From positions 62,001 through 126,000 of the forward strand of contig NZ_JACIEP010000009.1 in assembly GCF_014196915.1 (NCBI RefSeq): DNA of 64,000 nucleotides, read 5' to 3'. Origin of the DNA: Dysgonomonas hofstadii. Its GTDB lineage: Bacteria; Bacteroidota; Bacteroidia; Bacteroidales; Dysgonomonadaceae. Of this stretch, positions 46,385 to 54,239 are shown one piece after another. Each line of letters starts with the position of its first letter. The stretch's first letter is position 1. A model generated the notes under the pieces. That model saw only the letters and a list, made by a program, of their open reading frames with translations, had not been told where the DNA came from and made no database searches. Both the position numbers and the translations under genes were made by a program.

Positions 46385-47905
46385 ATGATTTCAAAAAAAC
46401 CGATACTTCGCCTGTTATTATTTTTTACTTTATTACTAACAGGTATGGGTCTGTCTGCCGATGATAAAGCTACGCAAATAGAACAGGAAACCGTATCTGG
46501 TATAGAATTAAACAAAAATAGGTTTTTCAGATTCAATAACAGCATAAAACTATCATTCGATGCTTCCCTTCAAAAAGGTTATCAGCAATATTTGGAGTAT
46601 TTGGTTCGTATTACAGATATAAACAAACAGGAAATAAACGTTATATTGAGCCTGCAAAACGATACTCCCAGCGAGTTGTTGATCATATCGAAAGATAAGC
46701 TTTCCAAACATGCAATCGGCATATCGAAAGATGAATTCCTGAATAATGTAATCCCTTTTAATTTCATTATCGACCTGAAGTCGGATCAATTGACGATCGG
46801 CATAAAAGATACGGTGCTCATAGAAAACCGTCTGGGGCTGAAATCGCATACCGATTATAAGATTGTACTGGGCACTGTTAATAACAGATATAATACAAAC
46901 CAGAATACCCTTTCTTCTATAAAATTGTCCAATATTAGCTCTGATCCTGACCTTACAGGAGAGAAAGAGATAAATGAAAGTGGTAATTCCACTCTTCTTT
47001 GGGTTATTATAATCGTTATTCTAGATATTCTCATCTTTGCATACATTATAATAAAGAAGAGAAAGCAGAAGATACTGAAACGGGAACAGCAAGCTGTTAT
47101 TGACGGGACAGACCCGGAGGACGATAATATAATATTCCATCCCGAAATTGATATTAATGAAATAATAAAAGTGGATAGAAGTGCAGTTTTTCTATTCAAA
47201 CAGTTTGAGGTACTGGACAAAGAGAGGAATGATATTTCTTTCCGTTTCACACCATTGCTTAAAGAGTTATTCCTTATTTTACTATTGTTCTCTCAAAAAG
47301 ACAGCAAGGGTATTAGCACCGGATTACTCAGGGATTTATTGTGGTTTGACAAGGAACTACAAAGTGCAAATAACAACAGGGCTGTGAATATAGGCAAACT
47401 CAAAGGCATATTGGATGCCGTGGGGGGATATGAAATAGTTTCAAATCCTCATAATATCAGGATCGAAATAAGAGATGATATATATTGCGATTATATAAGG
47501 ATTATCTCTTTGCTTCATAACGAGAGTTTAAACAGGGAACAGATTCTGGAACTTGTGGCTATTGCCGGACGGGGAGCCTTTCTTCCGGAATGTAGCTATG
47601 AATGGCTCGATCCGTTCAAAGCAGAAATTTCGGATAAACTTATCGACAATCTCCTTAATCTCTCTGAATTGCCCAATATAAAAGAGGATAATAAACTGCT
47701 TGTACAAATTGCAGATACCATATTCAATATGGACGAACTTAATGAAAAGGCATTGGCTATAAAGTGTATCGCACTCGTAAATATGGGGAAACGCTCCATA
47801 GCTAATATAAGTTATAACCGGTTTTCGAAAGATTATGAAAATCTTTATGCTATGCCATATCCTATTTCCTTTTCTGAGATATTAAACCTATCCTTATTAA
47901 AATAA
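46385..47905 (+). CDS. membrane-spanning winged-helix regulator (ToxR-like layout)
   Basis: No named family is certain. The 506-residue product has a signal peptide/anchor (about 1-24) and a periplasmic beta-sandwich-like domain (about 35-185, resembling LamG-type folds). One transmembrane helix (203-223) is followed by a basic KKRKQK stop-transfer. The cytoplasmic part has a winged-helix-like segment (about 270-365, with FRFTPLLKELFLILLLFS and NIGKLKGILDAVGGYEIVS), like the DNA-binding wing of OmpR/SARP proteins, and a helical C-terminal domain (about 370-506). This suggests direct trans-membrane transcription control. The divergently transcribed LRR lipoprotein gene, 189 bp away, is the obvious target. 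Confidence 0.65.
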   Translation: MISKKPILRLLLFFTLLLTGMGLSADDKATQIEQETVSGIELNKNRFFRFNNSIKLSFDASLQKGYQQYLEYLVRITDINKQEINVILSLQNDTPSELLIISKDKLSKHAIGISKDEFLNNVIPFNFIIDLKSDQLTIGIKDTVLIENRLGLKSHTDYKIVLGTVNNRYNTNQNTLSSIKLSNISSDPDLTGEKEINESGNSTLLWVIIIVILDILIFAYIIIKKRKQKILKREQQAVIDGTDPEDDNIIFHPEIDINEIIKVDRSAVFLFKQFEVLDKERNDISFRFTPLLKELFLILLLFSQKDSKGISTGLLRDLLWFDKELQSANNNRAVNIGKLKGILDAVGGYEIVSNPHNIRIEIRDDIYCDYIRIISLLHNESLNREQILELVAIAGRGAFLPECSYEWLDPFKAEISDKLIDNLLNLSELPNIKEDNKLLVQIADTIFNMDELNEKALAIKCIALVNMGKRSIANISYNRFSKDYENLYAMPYPISFSEILNLSLLK

Positions 47906-47928
47906 GCAATTCATCTATTGAAAATAGA

Positions 47929-48600
47929 TTAACAATATCCAAATCTTTGAGGGCAGACCTCACGGCATTTCCAGCATTTCAGGTCGAGAACTCCTTTTGA
48001 CACAATATAACATGTCTTGCGGCAGGCTTTTGCGTCGAGATTACCTTTACCATCGAGTGCTGATGCAGGACATGAATCGGCACAAAGAGTGCATCCTTCG
48101 CAAAAAGAATAATTTACCAAGGGATCCGACTCCAATTCCAGATCTGTCAATAATGTACTAAACCATAACAGATTACCATATTTATCGTTGCACAACAGGT
48201 AATTGCGCCCTATAACTCCAAGGCCTGCCAATTCTGCAGCATGTTTCATCGAAATATTGCCGTAAAAACCACCGTTCTTTTCGTATTTACCACCTAACGA
48301 CCGAAAAACTTTTGTCCGGACTTTATGCGTTTTCAGTTCCGCAGACAGTTGCTCTGCCAGCGAATCAAGTTTTTCAACCATTCCATTGCGTATTGCGGTA
48401 TAGGAGACCGTATCCAAATTAAGAGTTTCTTGGGGAAATGTACACCCCAAAACAATGACTGACCTACATGCAGGAAACTTATCGACAGGTGAATGACCTT
48501 CCGGAGAGCTCGCAAATCTGTCAGTTGCCGCCACTCCGACAACATCAGCACCTAAAGACATTGCCAGTTCTTTTATAGCCTTTTTGTCCATCATACCCAC
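47929..48600 (-). CDS. 4Fe-4S double-cluster protein, short QueG-like
   Basis: The 223-residue protein begins like epoxyqueuosine reductase relatives (LAMSLGADVVGVAATDRF and ACRSVIVLGCTFP). It carries two cysteine clusters near the C-terminus: CEGCTLCADSCP and a second set ending LKCWKCREVCPQ. True QueG enzymes exceed 300 residues and have a cobalamin-binding domain. This one is shorter, so queuosine function is unlikely; an uncharacterised electron-transfer or reductive role is more plausible. It is monocistronic, with a weak hairpin (ATCTATT/AATAGAT, 47913-47929) overlapping its stop codon and facing the convergent membrane regulator. Confidence 0.8.
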   Translation of the reverse strand: MGMMDKKAIKELAMSLGADVVGVAATDRFASSPEGHSPVDKFPACRSVIVLGCTFPQETLNLDTVSYTAIRNGMVEKLDSLAEQLSAELKTHKVRTKVFRSLGGKYEKNGGFYGNISMKHAAELAGLGVIGRNYLLCNDKYGNLLWFSTLLTDLELESDPLVNYSFCEGCTLCADSCPASALDGKGNLDAKACRKTCYIVSKGVLDLKCWKCREVCPQRFGYC

Positions 48601-48634
48601 TCCCTTATAAAATAATGACTCAATATTGTAATTC

Positions 48635-48666
48635 GGGCTGTACCTGTTTTATAGCACAGCCCTTTT
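48635..48666. terminator. hairpin downstream of the GyrI-like gene
   Basis: GGGCTGT (48635-48641) and ACAGCCC (48656-48662) form a perfect 7-bp stem with a T-run on the plus strand. It lies 31 bp after the minus-strand stop at 48697 and upstream of the 4Fe-4S gene, so it probably ends the VOC/WYL/GyrI operon. Confidence 0.55.
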
Positions 48667-48696
48667 ACTTATCTTACTAAATTAAATGAATGAATT

Positions 48697-49170
48697 TTAC
48701 TTCACAGGAATACACAGATTCACTATCCATGGAGCATCAGCATCCTGTGTATCACCGGCGCAACTCATATACAGTTCATAGTGATCGCGGGTGTCACATT
48801 CATACCCTTTTTCACTTAAAACAGTATATACATTCTGCCAGGCTTCATTGTACTCAGCCATTGTCACCTCTACCTGCATCACGAAATACTTGCCTCCGCT
48901 TATTGTATAATCTTTCATTCCTTCGCCGGGTTCAATGCCTGAAAGGTTTTCCAGACAGGCTTCTGACCGCAACTCTCCGGCAGGAGTACTAGCCGGATCA
49001 TCATGGTAAACACCAGCCATTTTGGGAGAAGCGGCCCAAAGATTATTTGCTCCTGCCCATCCGGCCAATTTCTCAAATGCGCCACAAATACCTGAATAAT
49101 CTCCAATGTGTGAGATCGCAATTGTTCTTACCGGATCAAGATTCTTTATTTCTGTACTATTAATTTTCAT
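48697..49170 (-). CDS. GyrI-like small-molecule-binding protein
   Basis: The 157-residue protein matches the GyrI-like/AraC effector-binding fold. It has an opening TEIKNLDPVRTIAISHIGDYSG, a central GVYHDDPASTP and a GGKYFVMQVE strand, and ends WIVNLCIPVK. These stand-alone domains bind hydrophobic cationic compounds or drugs; some inhibit DNA gyrase. Its start codon overlaps the stop of the WYL regulator gene by 4 bp, so the two are translationally coupled. It may be the ligand sensor or a detoxifying partner for that regulator, which is an inference from coupling. Confidence 0.85.
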   Translation of the reverse strand: MKINSTEIKNLDPVRTIAISHIGDYSGICGAFEKLAGWAGANNLWAASPKMAGVYHDDPASTPAGELRSEACLENLSGIEPGEGMKDYTISGGKYFVMQVEVTMAEYNEAWQNVYTVLSEKGYECDTRDHYELYMSCAGDTQDADAPWIVNLCIPVK

Positions 49171-50108
49171 AAGTCTAATTTTTGAATGATTTGTTTTATA
49201 ATATCTTTTATTTCAACAGGTTTAACCACCGTTGTTGTGTCGGCATTTGCCAATACCCACCTTGCCAGGCCTTCGAGAGAGTAAGCCATGAAGGTTTGTT
49301 CTATTTTGTCATCTGCAAGTTCTTTCTCCGCAGTCAATCCCATATAATGGCACCTGTCGGCAAAATGCTTAGACACCTCTTTACTCGTATGCAGAACCAC
49401 TTCTATCAGACATTGAGGAGCATCGCATTCAAGAAGCGAGTCTAAAGGCGGATGTACTTTCGTATGTTTGTTAGCCGTTATTTTTATATTACCAATACGG
49501 TTGAGCCTGAACATCCGGTATTCTTTCCGCAAGTGACACCAGGCCGAAAGATACCAGTGGGGATGCGAATAGCTGATACCGACAGCTTCCAAAGGCCTTC
49601 TACTCTTATGGTCACCGGCATTGGTGTAGTCTATTTCGATAATCAGCTTTTCATTTATACTACTCAATATTACTTGCATCAGGTTGGGCAGGCTTTCACC
49701 TGCATTACGGCTTTTGTACACAGCAATGGAGTCGTCCATATCGTAGAGATATTTTTTATCTACTGCCCGCAAAGCGGCACGGATCTTATCCATTCCCTGA
49801 CGAAAATAGTTACTGTTCTGGGTATCGGTAAGCTGCTCGATAATCTTTTCGGCGGTAAGGAAAGCCATCGCTTCCTCCTTTGTGAACATCAATGAAGGTA
49901 ACCTGTAACCTTCAACTAAAGAATAACCGACTCCCGAATTACCGCATATAGGCACTCCTGCTTCCGACAGGGTATTCATGTCACGATAGATGGTACGCAA
50001 GCTGACCCCGAAACGTTCTGCCATTTCAGAAGCCTTAACAATCGGTCGCGACTGTAATTGCACCAATAGTGCCGATATGCGGTCAATCCGGTTTAAGTCT
50101 TTATCCAC
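49167..50108 (-). CDS. YafY-type HTH/WYL-domain transcriptional regulator
   Basis: The 313-residue product has an N-terminal HTH_11 domain (about 5-60) with KASEMAERFGVSLRTIYRDM and an effector-binding WYL domain (about 140-215) with YSHPHWYLSAWCHLRKEYRMF and RLNRIGNI. A WCX-like C-terminal extension ends EIKDIIKQIIQKL. WYL regulators respond to nucleotide or small-molecule ligands and repress or activate adjacent genes. It lies 9 bp after the VOC gene and overlaps the GyrI-like gene, forming a three-gene minus-strand operon that it probably controls. Confidence 0.93.
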   Translation of the reverse strand: MDKDLNRIDRISALLVQLQSRPIVKASEMAERFGVSLRTIYRDMNTLSEAGVPICGNSGVGYSLVEGYRLPSLMFTKEEAMAFLTAEKIIEQLTDTQNSNYFRQGMDKIRAALRAVDKKYLYDMDDSIAVYKSRNAGESLPNLMQVILSSINEKLIIEIDYTNAGDHKSRRPLEAVGISYSHPHWYLSAWCHLRKEYRMFRLNRIGNIKITANKHTKVHPPLDSLLECDAPQCLIEVVLHTSKEVSKHFADRCHYMGLTAEKELADDKIEQTFMAYSLEGLARWVLANADTTTVVKPVEIKDIIKQIIQKLDL

Positions 50109-50117
50109 TCTGTTATC

Positions 50118-50522
50118 TTATTCTATAATCAATGCCCAAGATACGCCAAATTTATCTATAATTTCAGCATATAGTTTAGCATAGTCGGGCTGACAAAGTT
50201 CGCATTTTATTTGTCCGCCGGCAGATAATTTTGCATAAATGTCTTTAAGTTGTTGATCTGTATCGCAAAATACAGTGATTGTATGCCCTAAAGAACCAAA
50301 ATCGGCCTTTGTACCGGGCATTGTATCTGCCACGCTAATGGTGCAGCCATTAAAGGTGAGGCAGGAATGGATTATTTTGTCCTTGTATTCTGCGGGACAT
50401 TCCATTTCCTGATATTCTCCATAGCGGTAGATTTCTCCGACAGTTCCGTTAAATACTCCGGCGTAGAAGTTTAGTGCTTCTTCCGCATTGCCGTTAAAGG
50501 CTAAATAAGGTTTAATTTTCAT
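50118..50522 (-). CDS. VOC/PhnB-like glyoxalase-fold protein
   Basis: The 134-residue protein is of the PhnB/DUF3598-like VOC type: KIKPYLAFNGNAEEALNFYAGVF at the N-terminus, then SCLTFNGCTISVADTMPG and a C-terminal KFGVSWALIIE. This fold binds small ligands or a metal in resistance and modification enzymes; the specific reaction is not predictable. It is the first gene of the VOC/WYL/GyrI-like operon. The beginning, MKIKPYLAFNGN, is standard for the family, so the start is firm. The upstream side is occupied by repeat copy B. Confidence 0.88.
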   Translation of the reverse strand: MKIKPYLAFNGNAEEALNFYAGVFNGTVGEIYRYGEYQEMECPAEYKDKIIHSCLTFNGCTISVADTMPGTKADFGSLGHTITVFCDTDQQLKDIYAKLSAGGQIKCELCQPDYAKLYAEIIDKFGVSWALIIE

Positions 50523-50633
50523 ATTCTAATATTTTTAGTTTAACTACAATGCAAAAGTATTATGCCGATTTGACAACAGTATGTCAACAAGTTTTTGAGT
50601 ATATAAGATTTTTATTAAATAAGTTTAGTTTAT

Positions 50634-51250
50634 GCGAATCAGTAGTTAGATTTAATCGTTGGATTATTACTAACGCGCCAGCCTGCTTGTTTTCTTTCAA
50701 CTTTTTTCTTGATAAAAAAGTTACAAAAACTAATTAAGATTGAATACACTACGTTCGGTAAATTTCAAGCAAGCTTGGCTTTACTCTCACTTAAACGTGT
50801 ATTTCAAGGCTTCATTCCTCCGGCGACCCAAAACCGGCGTTGCGGCTGAACAAAAAGAACTCGCTCATCAGCAAAGCTAAATACGAATCTTATACTTGAG
50901 CTCGGACAGCTTTTTGTTCTACGCCTCCACTGCCGGATTGGGTGCCCCGCCTGCGGAACGGATGCCGGAGTCGCAATGCGACGGCAAGGATTACTCTGCC
51001 TTGAGGTGGCTTTGCCCGGTGGCATTGATCCGTAGTGCGGGGCACCCGTCAGGCGAGAGGGGCGTGAAATGGAAAGCGTCCGCAGGACAATCTTTCCATT
51101 TAGCTCCTGAGCCTGTAACGGGTCGCACGAAGGATGAGCCACCAAAGCGTTTTTGGTTCCTTTTGCGGCTTTGGGAAAAAGGAACACAAGCAATCTTCGA
51201 TTGCGCGTAGTTAAAAATAATAGAACGATTAAATTTAACTACTGATTCGC
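50634..51250. repeat. structured TIR-bearing repeat, copy B (MITE-like)
   Basis: This 617-bp copy starts GCGAATCAGTAGTTAGATTT and ends with the inverted counterpart ACTACTGATTCGC. TTAGTTTAT lies immediately left and AAAGTTTAT immediately right, sharing the last seven of nine bases, a probable target duplication. Relative to copy A it is inverted. Internal hairpins recur: AACTTTTTT/AAAAAAGTT (50699-50722), GAACAAAAAG (50848-50857) with CTTTTTGTTC (50910-50919), and GGGTGCCCCGC with GCGGGGCACCC. Where the first hairpin differs from copy A (G-C replaced by T-A) both arms change. Long frames on both strands look incidental. Confidence 0.8.
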
Positions 51251-51687
51251 AAAGTTTATATGTGAGTATCAAATACAAACATATGAAAACCAATAATACC
51301 ATTTTGTCAAAAAAACAACCCCAATGCCCGGATTAATATTTCGATCACACAAATGTAACATATATTGAAAATCACCCTTAAGCCAGTCAGCTTTTTAATC
51401 AATAAATGAATACATCCAGATTTATGATTATCAGTATTATATCGACTCTATCATTCTTTTCTATTTACATTTGCCAACAACATATATACAACGCAATTAA
51501 GTAATCAGAACTAAATTTTAATAGAATAAAAGCTCAATATTATCTATAATGATAAGAAATATAAAATCGTTCAATGTCCTGGAGCACGGGTAGTTTGTCT
51601 TTATTTGTTTTTTTTAATAATAGCTTGGGAAAGTTTTTATTAAAGCCGGGACATTGAATATTTTATAAACAATCACAATTTAATATT
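51251..51687. other. intergenic region upstream of the secreted 651-residue protein
   Basis: This is A+T-rich. A 32-codon frame at 51406-51504 (+), with a hydrophobic stretch STLSFFSIYIC, might encode a tiny membrane peptide but has no other support. Nearer the gene lies the 10-bp inverted repeat listed separately (51570-51658). No complete -33/-7 promoter was found. Confidence 0.4.
51570..51658. repeat. 10-bp inverted repeat bracketing the leader of the 651-residue gene
   Basis: TTCAATGTCC (51570-51579) and GGACATTGAA (51649-51658) are perfect inverted arms separated by 69 bp and end 29 bp before the ATG. The bracketed segment contains a T8 run but no full TAnnTTTG box. The two HTH regulator genes nearby have a comparable arrangement. 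Confidence 0.5.
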
Positions 51688-53643
51688 ATGAAGACAAAAA
51701 TATTTGCCCTACTTAGCCTATTCCTTCTTATAAAAGGAAGCATGAATTCTTATTCACAAGTGACGATAGGATTAGGAGAGTCTCCCGAGAAATATGCCAC
51801 ATTACAAGTTAAAGATAAAGCAAGGGAAGTTTCAGCATCATTAGACGGAGCCACAGCAGACAAAGGAGGAATATTATTACCTCGTGTCGAATTGCAAAAA
51901 AGATATCAGTTATTGCCCTTTGTCGCCCAGGATATAGTCGATGCCAACGATCAGGATTATCAAGATGCAAAGCTAGTCCATACCGGACTGATTGTTTATA
52001 ATCTTACGGAGAATGATGATGAAGAGCTTTGCTTAGGACTAAACCAATGGGATGGGGAAAAATGGAATTGCTTCCAGACAAAACTGGGAAATGCCACTGC
52101 AATTTTGGGAAACTGCGATTCGCTTACATTTACGGGACAATATCAAAGCAATGTAGCATTAACTTCAGCCAACTACATGACAATGCCATTGCATGTAAAG
52201 AAAGCAGGAGCATACACGATTACAGCAGCGCCCAGTCCTGACAATGGCTATTATTTTACTGCTTCAGGTGTGTTTTTAACTGCTGGTTATTACTATCTGA
52301 CGATACCAGGCACCGGCATGCCGATAGATTATACTCCAGTAAATTCTGAAGGAGATTTAATAAAGATATCGTTCAATGGTAACTCGCTGGAAACCTGCGA
52401 TCCCTTACGTATAAAAATAGAAGATTCTTCGAAAAAACCTCTATATACGATGAATTGCAGTTCGGTCAGTGTCAAAGGCGTATATAAAATTGACATTCCA
52501 CTGGATAATACTAATTTTATCGACATCACATTAAATGCAGATATTGAAGCGGTAGGTTCTACATATACCATCGAAACCAATACTGTAGATGGTATATATT
52601 TCAAGGATTCGGGGCTTATAACGGGGATATCGCAGCCGGTCAAACTGATGGGACACGGAATACCCACAAGTTTAGACAACAAAGAATTTACTATAACATC
52701 CAATAGCAGCAAATCTGTGGCAACATGCCATGCCACGGTTGTTATGGTTATCCCTAAAAAAAGAATATATACCATCGGGCACGATGCTACTTTCGGTTAT
52801 AATCTTGCCGCAGGAGGGGGAGCCAGAAAGGTGCTGACCGCTCCTGCAAATTTTGGGACAAATGAATCCAGTATAGTGAAAACCGATATGGAAAACTATA
52901 CTTTCGTGATCAGTGACATTACAGGTGATGTTGCCAACTCGGTAGTACAGCAAATCAAAGATGAGCTGGCAAACAATAAGCCCGATATTCTATATATCAC
53001 TCAGGATGTTTATATCACAGCGATAAATGGCTTGGCAACTTCAATAATTGATTACCTGAACAAAGGTGGCGTCGTTGTATGCATGTGGGAAGCCAATCCC
53101 TACCTCAATGGCGGAGCCCAGATATTATTCAGGCAACTATTTGGAAACCAAACCATCACACAAACGAAAGGAATTGGCGCGTCCGGCGGTTCCGTTTATA
53201 CTTTCTCAAATGTGAACGATGAAATATTAAACGGCCCGTTTGGTGATGTCAGGGGCAAATATTGGGGAGAAGATGCCTCATGGGCTATGACATTATCTAA
53301 TCTGCCTGTAGGAGACCTTGAAATTTACACTTATGCAACTGATTATGGCAAAACGGGTACAGATGCCCCGGACCCGGGCAATGTAATAGCATTTAAGCAT
53401 AAGAAACTGAATCTGATATATGTGGGTGACGGTGGGTTTACTTCTTCTCCCAGTGGTGTTCCGGGAGGAAGTAATCTGATTTGTCCGTTCTATTGGAATA
53501 CCAATACCATGGCTCCTATTCCTAAACCAAATTATGGAGCCGGTACGACAAAATATGATGTTTACAACTCCCAAATGTGGTGTAACGTTATGGCATGGGC
53601 AATAAAACAAGCTCAATTTAATGGAATAAACACAATAAAATAA
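51688..53643 (+). CDS. secreted protein with Bacteroidota fibre-type leader domain and GATase-like C-terminus
   Basis: Function is unknown. The 651-residue product has a signal peptide (about 1-23). Its leader domain (24-130) is QVTIG at the start, GGILLPRVELQ in the middle and LCLGLNQWDGEKWNCF at the end. This pattern is common at the N-terminus of Bacteroidota surface proteins and is shared with the product of 58049. Residues of about 130-345 look like two beta-rich domains. The C-terminal part (about 350-640) has DILYITQDVYITAI and YLNKGGVVVCMWEANP, resembling a ThuA/GATase-1-like alpha/beta fold; I see no clear catalytic triad. It sits alone between repeat copies B and C, with an intrinsic terminator after it. 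Confidence 0.75.
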   Translation: MKTKIFALLSLFLLIKGSMNSYSQVTIGLGESPEKYATLQVKDKAREVSASLDGATADKGGILLPRVELQKRYQLLPFVAQDIVDANDQDYQDAKLVHTGLIVYNLTENDDEELCLGLNQWDGEKWNCFQTKLGNATAILGNCDSLTFTGQYQSNVALTSANYMTMPLHVKKAGAYTITAAPSPDNGYYFTASGVFLTAGYYYLTIPGTGMPIDYTPVNSEGDLIKISFNGNSLETCDPLRIKIEDSSKKPLYTMNCSSVSVKGVYKIDIPLDNTNFIDITLNADIEAVGSTYTIETNTVDGIYFKDSGLITGISQPVKLMGHGIPTSLDNKEFTITSNSSKSVATCHATVVMVIPKKRIYTIGHDATFGYNLAAGGGARKVLTAPANFGTNESSIVKTDMENYTFVISDITGDVANSVVQQIKDELANNKPDILYITQDVYITAINGLATSIIDYLNKGGVVVCMWEANPYLNGGAQILFRQLFGNQTITQTKGIGASGGSVYTFSNVNDEILNGPFGDVRGKYWGEDASWAMTLSNLPVGDLEIYTYATDYGKTGTDAPDPGNVIAFKHKKLNLIYVGDGGFTSSPSGVPGGSNLICPFYWNTNTMAPIPKPNYGAGTTKYDVYNSQMWCNVMAWAIKQAQFNGINTIK

Positions 53644-53738
53644 TAAATATACCCTATTAAAAAAATACTAGACTAGATCGAACTATCTATATTGCAAAAA
53701 CAAATTAGTGTAGTGTTGTAAAGTTTGTGTAAAGTTTG

Positions 53739-53773
53739 AAGCCCTGTAGGTCGTGAGATCAAACAGGGCTTTT
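53739..53773 (+). terminator. intrinsic terminator of the 651-residue gene
   Basis: AAGCCCTG (53739-53746) and CAGGGCTT (53764-53771) form a perfect 8-bp stem followed by TTATATTT. It lies about 95 bp after the stop codon and directly before repeat copy C. Confidence 0.8.
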
Positions 53774-53781
53774 ATATTTAT

Positions 53782-54225
53782 GTGAATCAGGAGTTAGATT
53801 TAAATGTTCAATTTTACTAACGCACCCTCCGGGTTTGTTTTTCATTTTAGCATTGCCCAAAACGAAACAAAAGGCTAGTGCCTGGTTCCCCGCCGACCTG
53901 TCATCGGCTTGCCGGCTAAACCAAATAAACTCGCCTGCGGCTCAGACAGTATTTGGTTTCACGCCGTCTTCACCGGACAGGTGCCCGTCGTAGGAACCTA
54001 TGCACGGAAAGCTGCCGCACGACAGGGGATTACCCTGCCTTGAGGTGGCTTCGCCCGGTGGCATTAAGCCGTAGTGCGGGGCACCCGTCAGGCGAGAGGG
54101 GCGTGAAATGGAAAGCGTCCGCAGGACAATCTTTCCATTTAGCCCGTGAGCCTGTAACGGGTCGCACGGAGGATGAGCCACCAAAGCGTTTTTAGTAGTA
54201 TAAGAGAAATGAACAATTATTTATT
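53782..54225. repeat. structured repeat, copy C, right end decayed
   Basis: This copy is in the same orientation as copy B. The left terminus (GTGAATCAGGAGTTAGATTT) is a diverged TIR. The core at 54034-54193 is nearly identical to copy B 50995-51154. After 54193 it departs, and only GAACAATTA remains of the right TIR, so it is a damaged copy. Its 5' part is quite different in sequence but keeps the long-range hairpin: AAACCAAATA (53918-53927) pairs with TATTTGGTTT (53950-53959) where B has GAACAAAAAG and CTTTTTGTTC. The conserved AACTCGC follows the first arm and GACAG precedes the second, as in B. Confidence 0.75.
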
Positions 54226-54239
54226 ATAATTATAATAAT

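Noticed and set aside
47913-47929. ATCTATT/AATAGAT hairpin as a strong terminator
   Set aside because: The stem is only 7 bp and A+T-rich, has no T-tract and overlaps a stop codon. It is mentioned only in the gene entry.
50804-51302. Long frames on both strands in repeat copy B as protein genes
   Set aside because: Both strands stay open at once because the DNA is G+C-rich, the same arises in copies A and C, and the products have no fold-like pattern. The element is better read as non-coding.
51406-51504. 32-codon plus-strand frame with a hydrophobic segment
   Set aside because: It is too short and lacks a promoter or any homology I recognise, so it is only noted in the intergenic entry.
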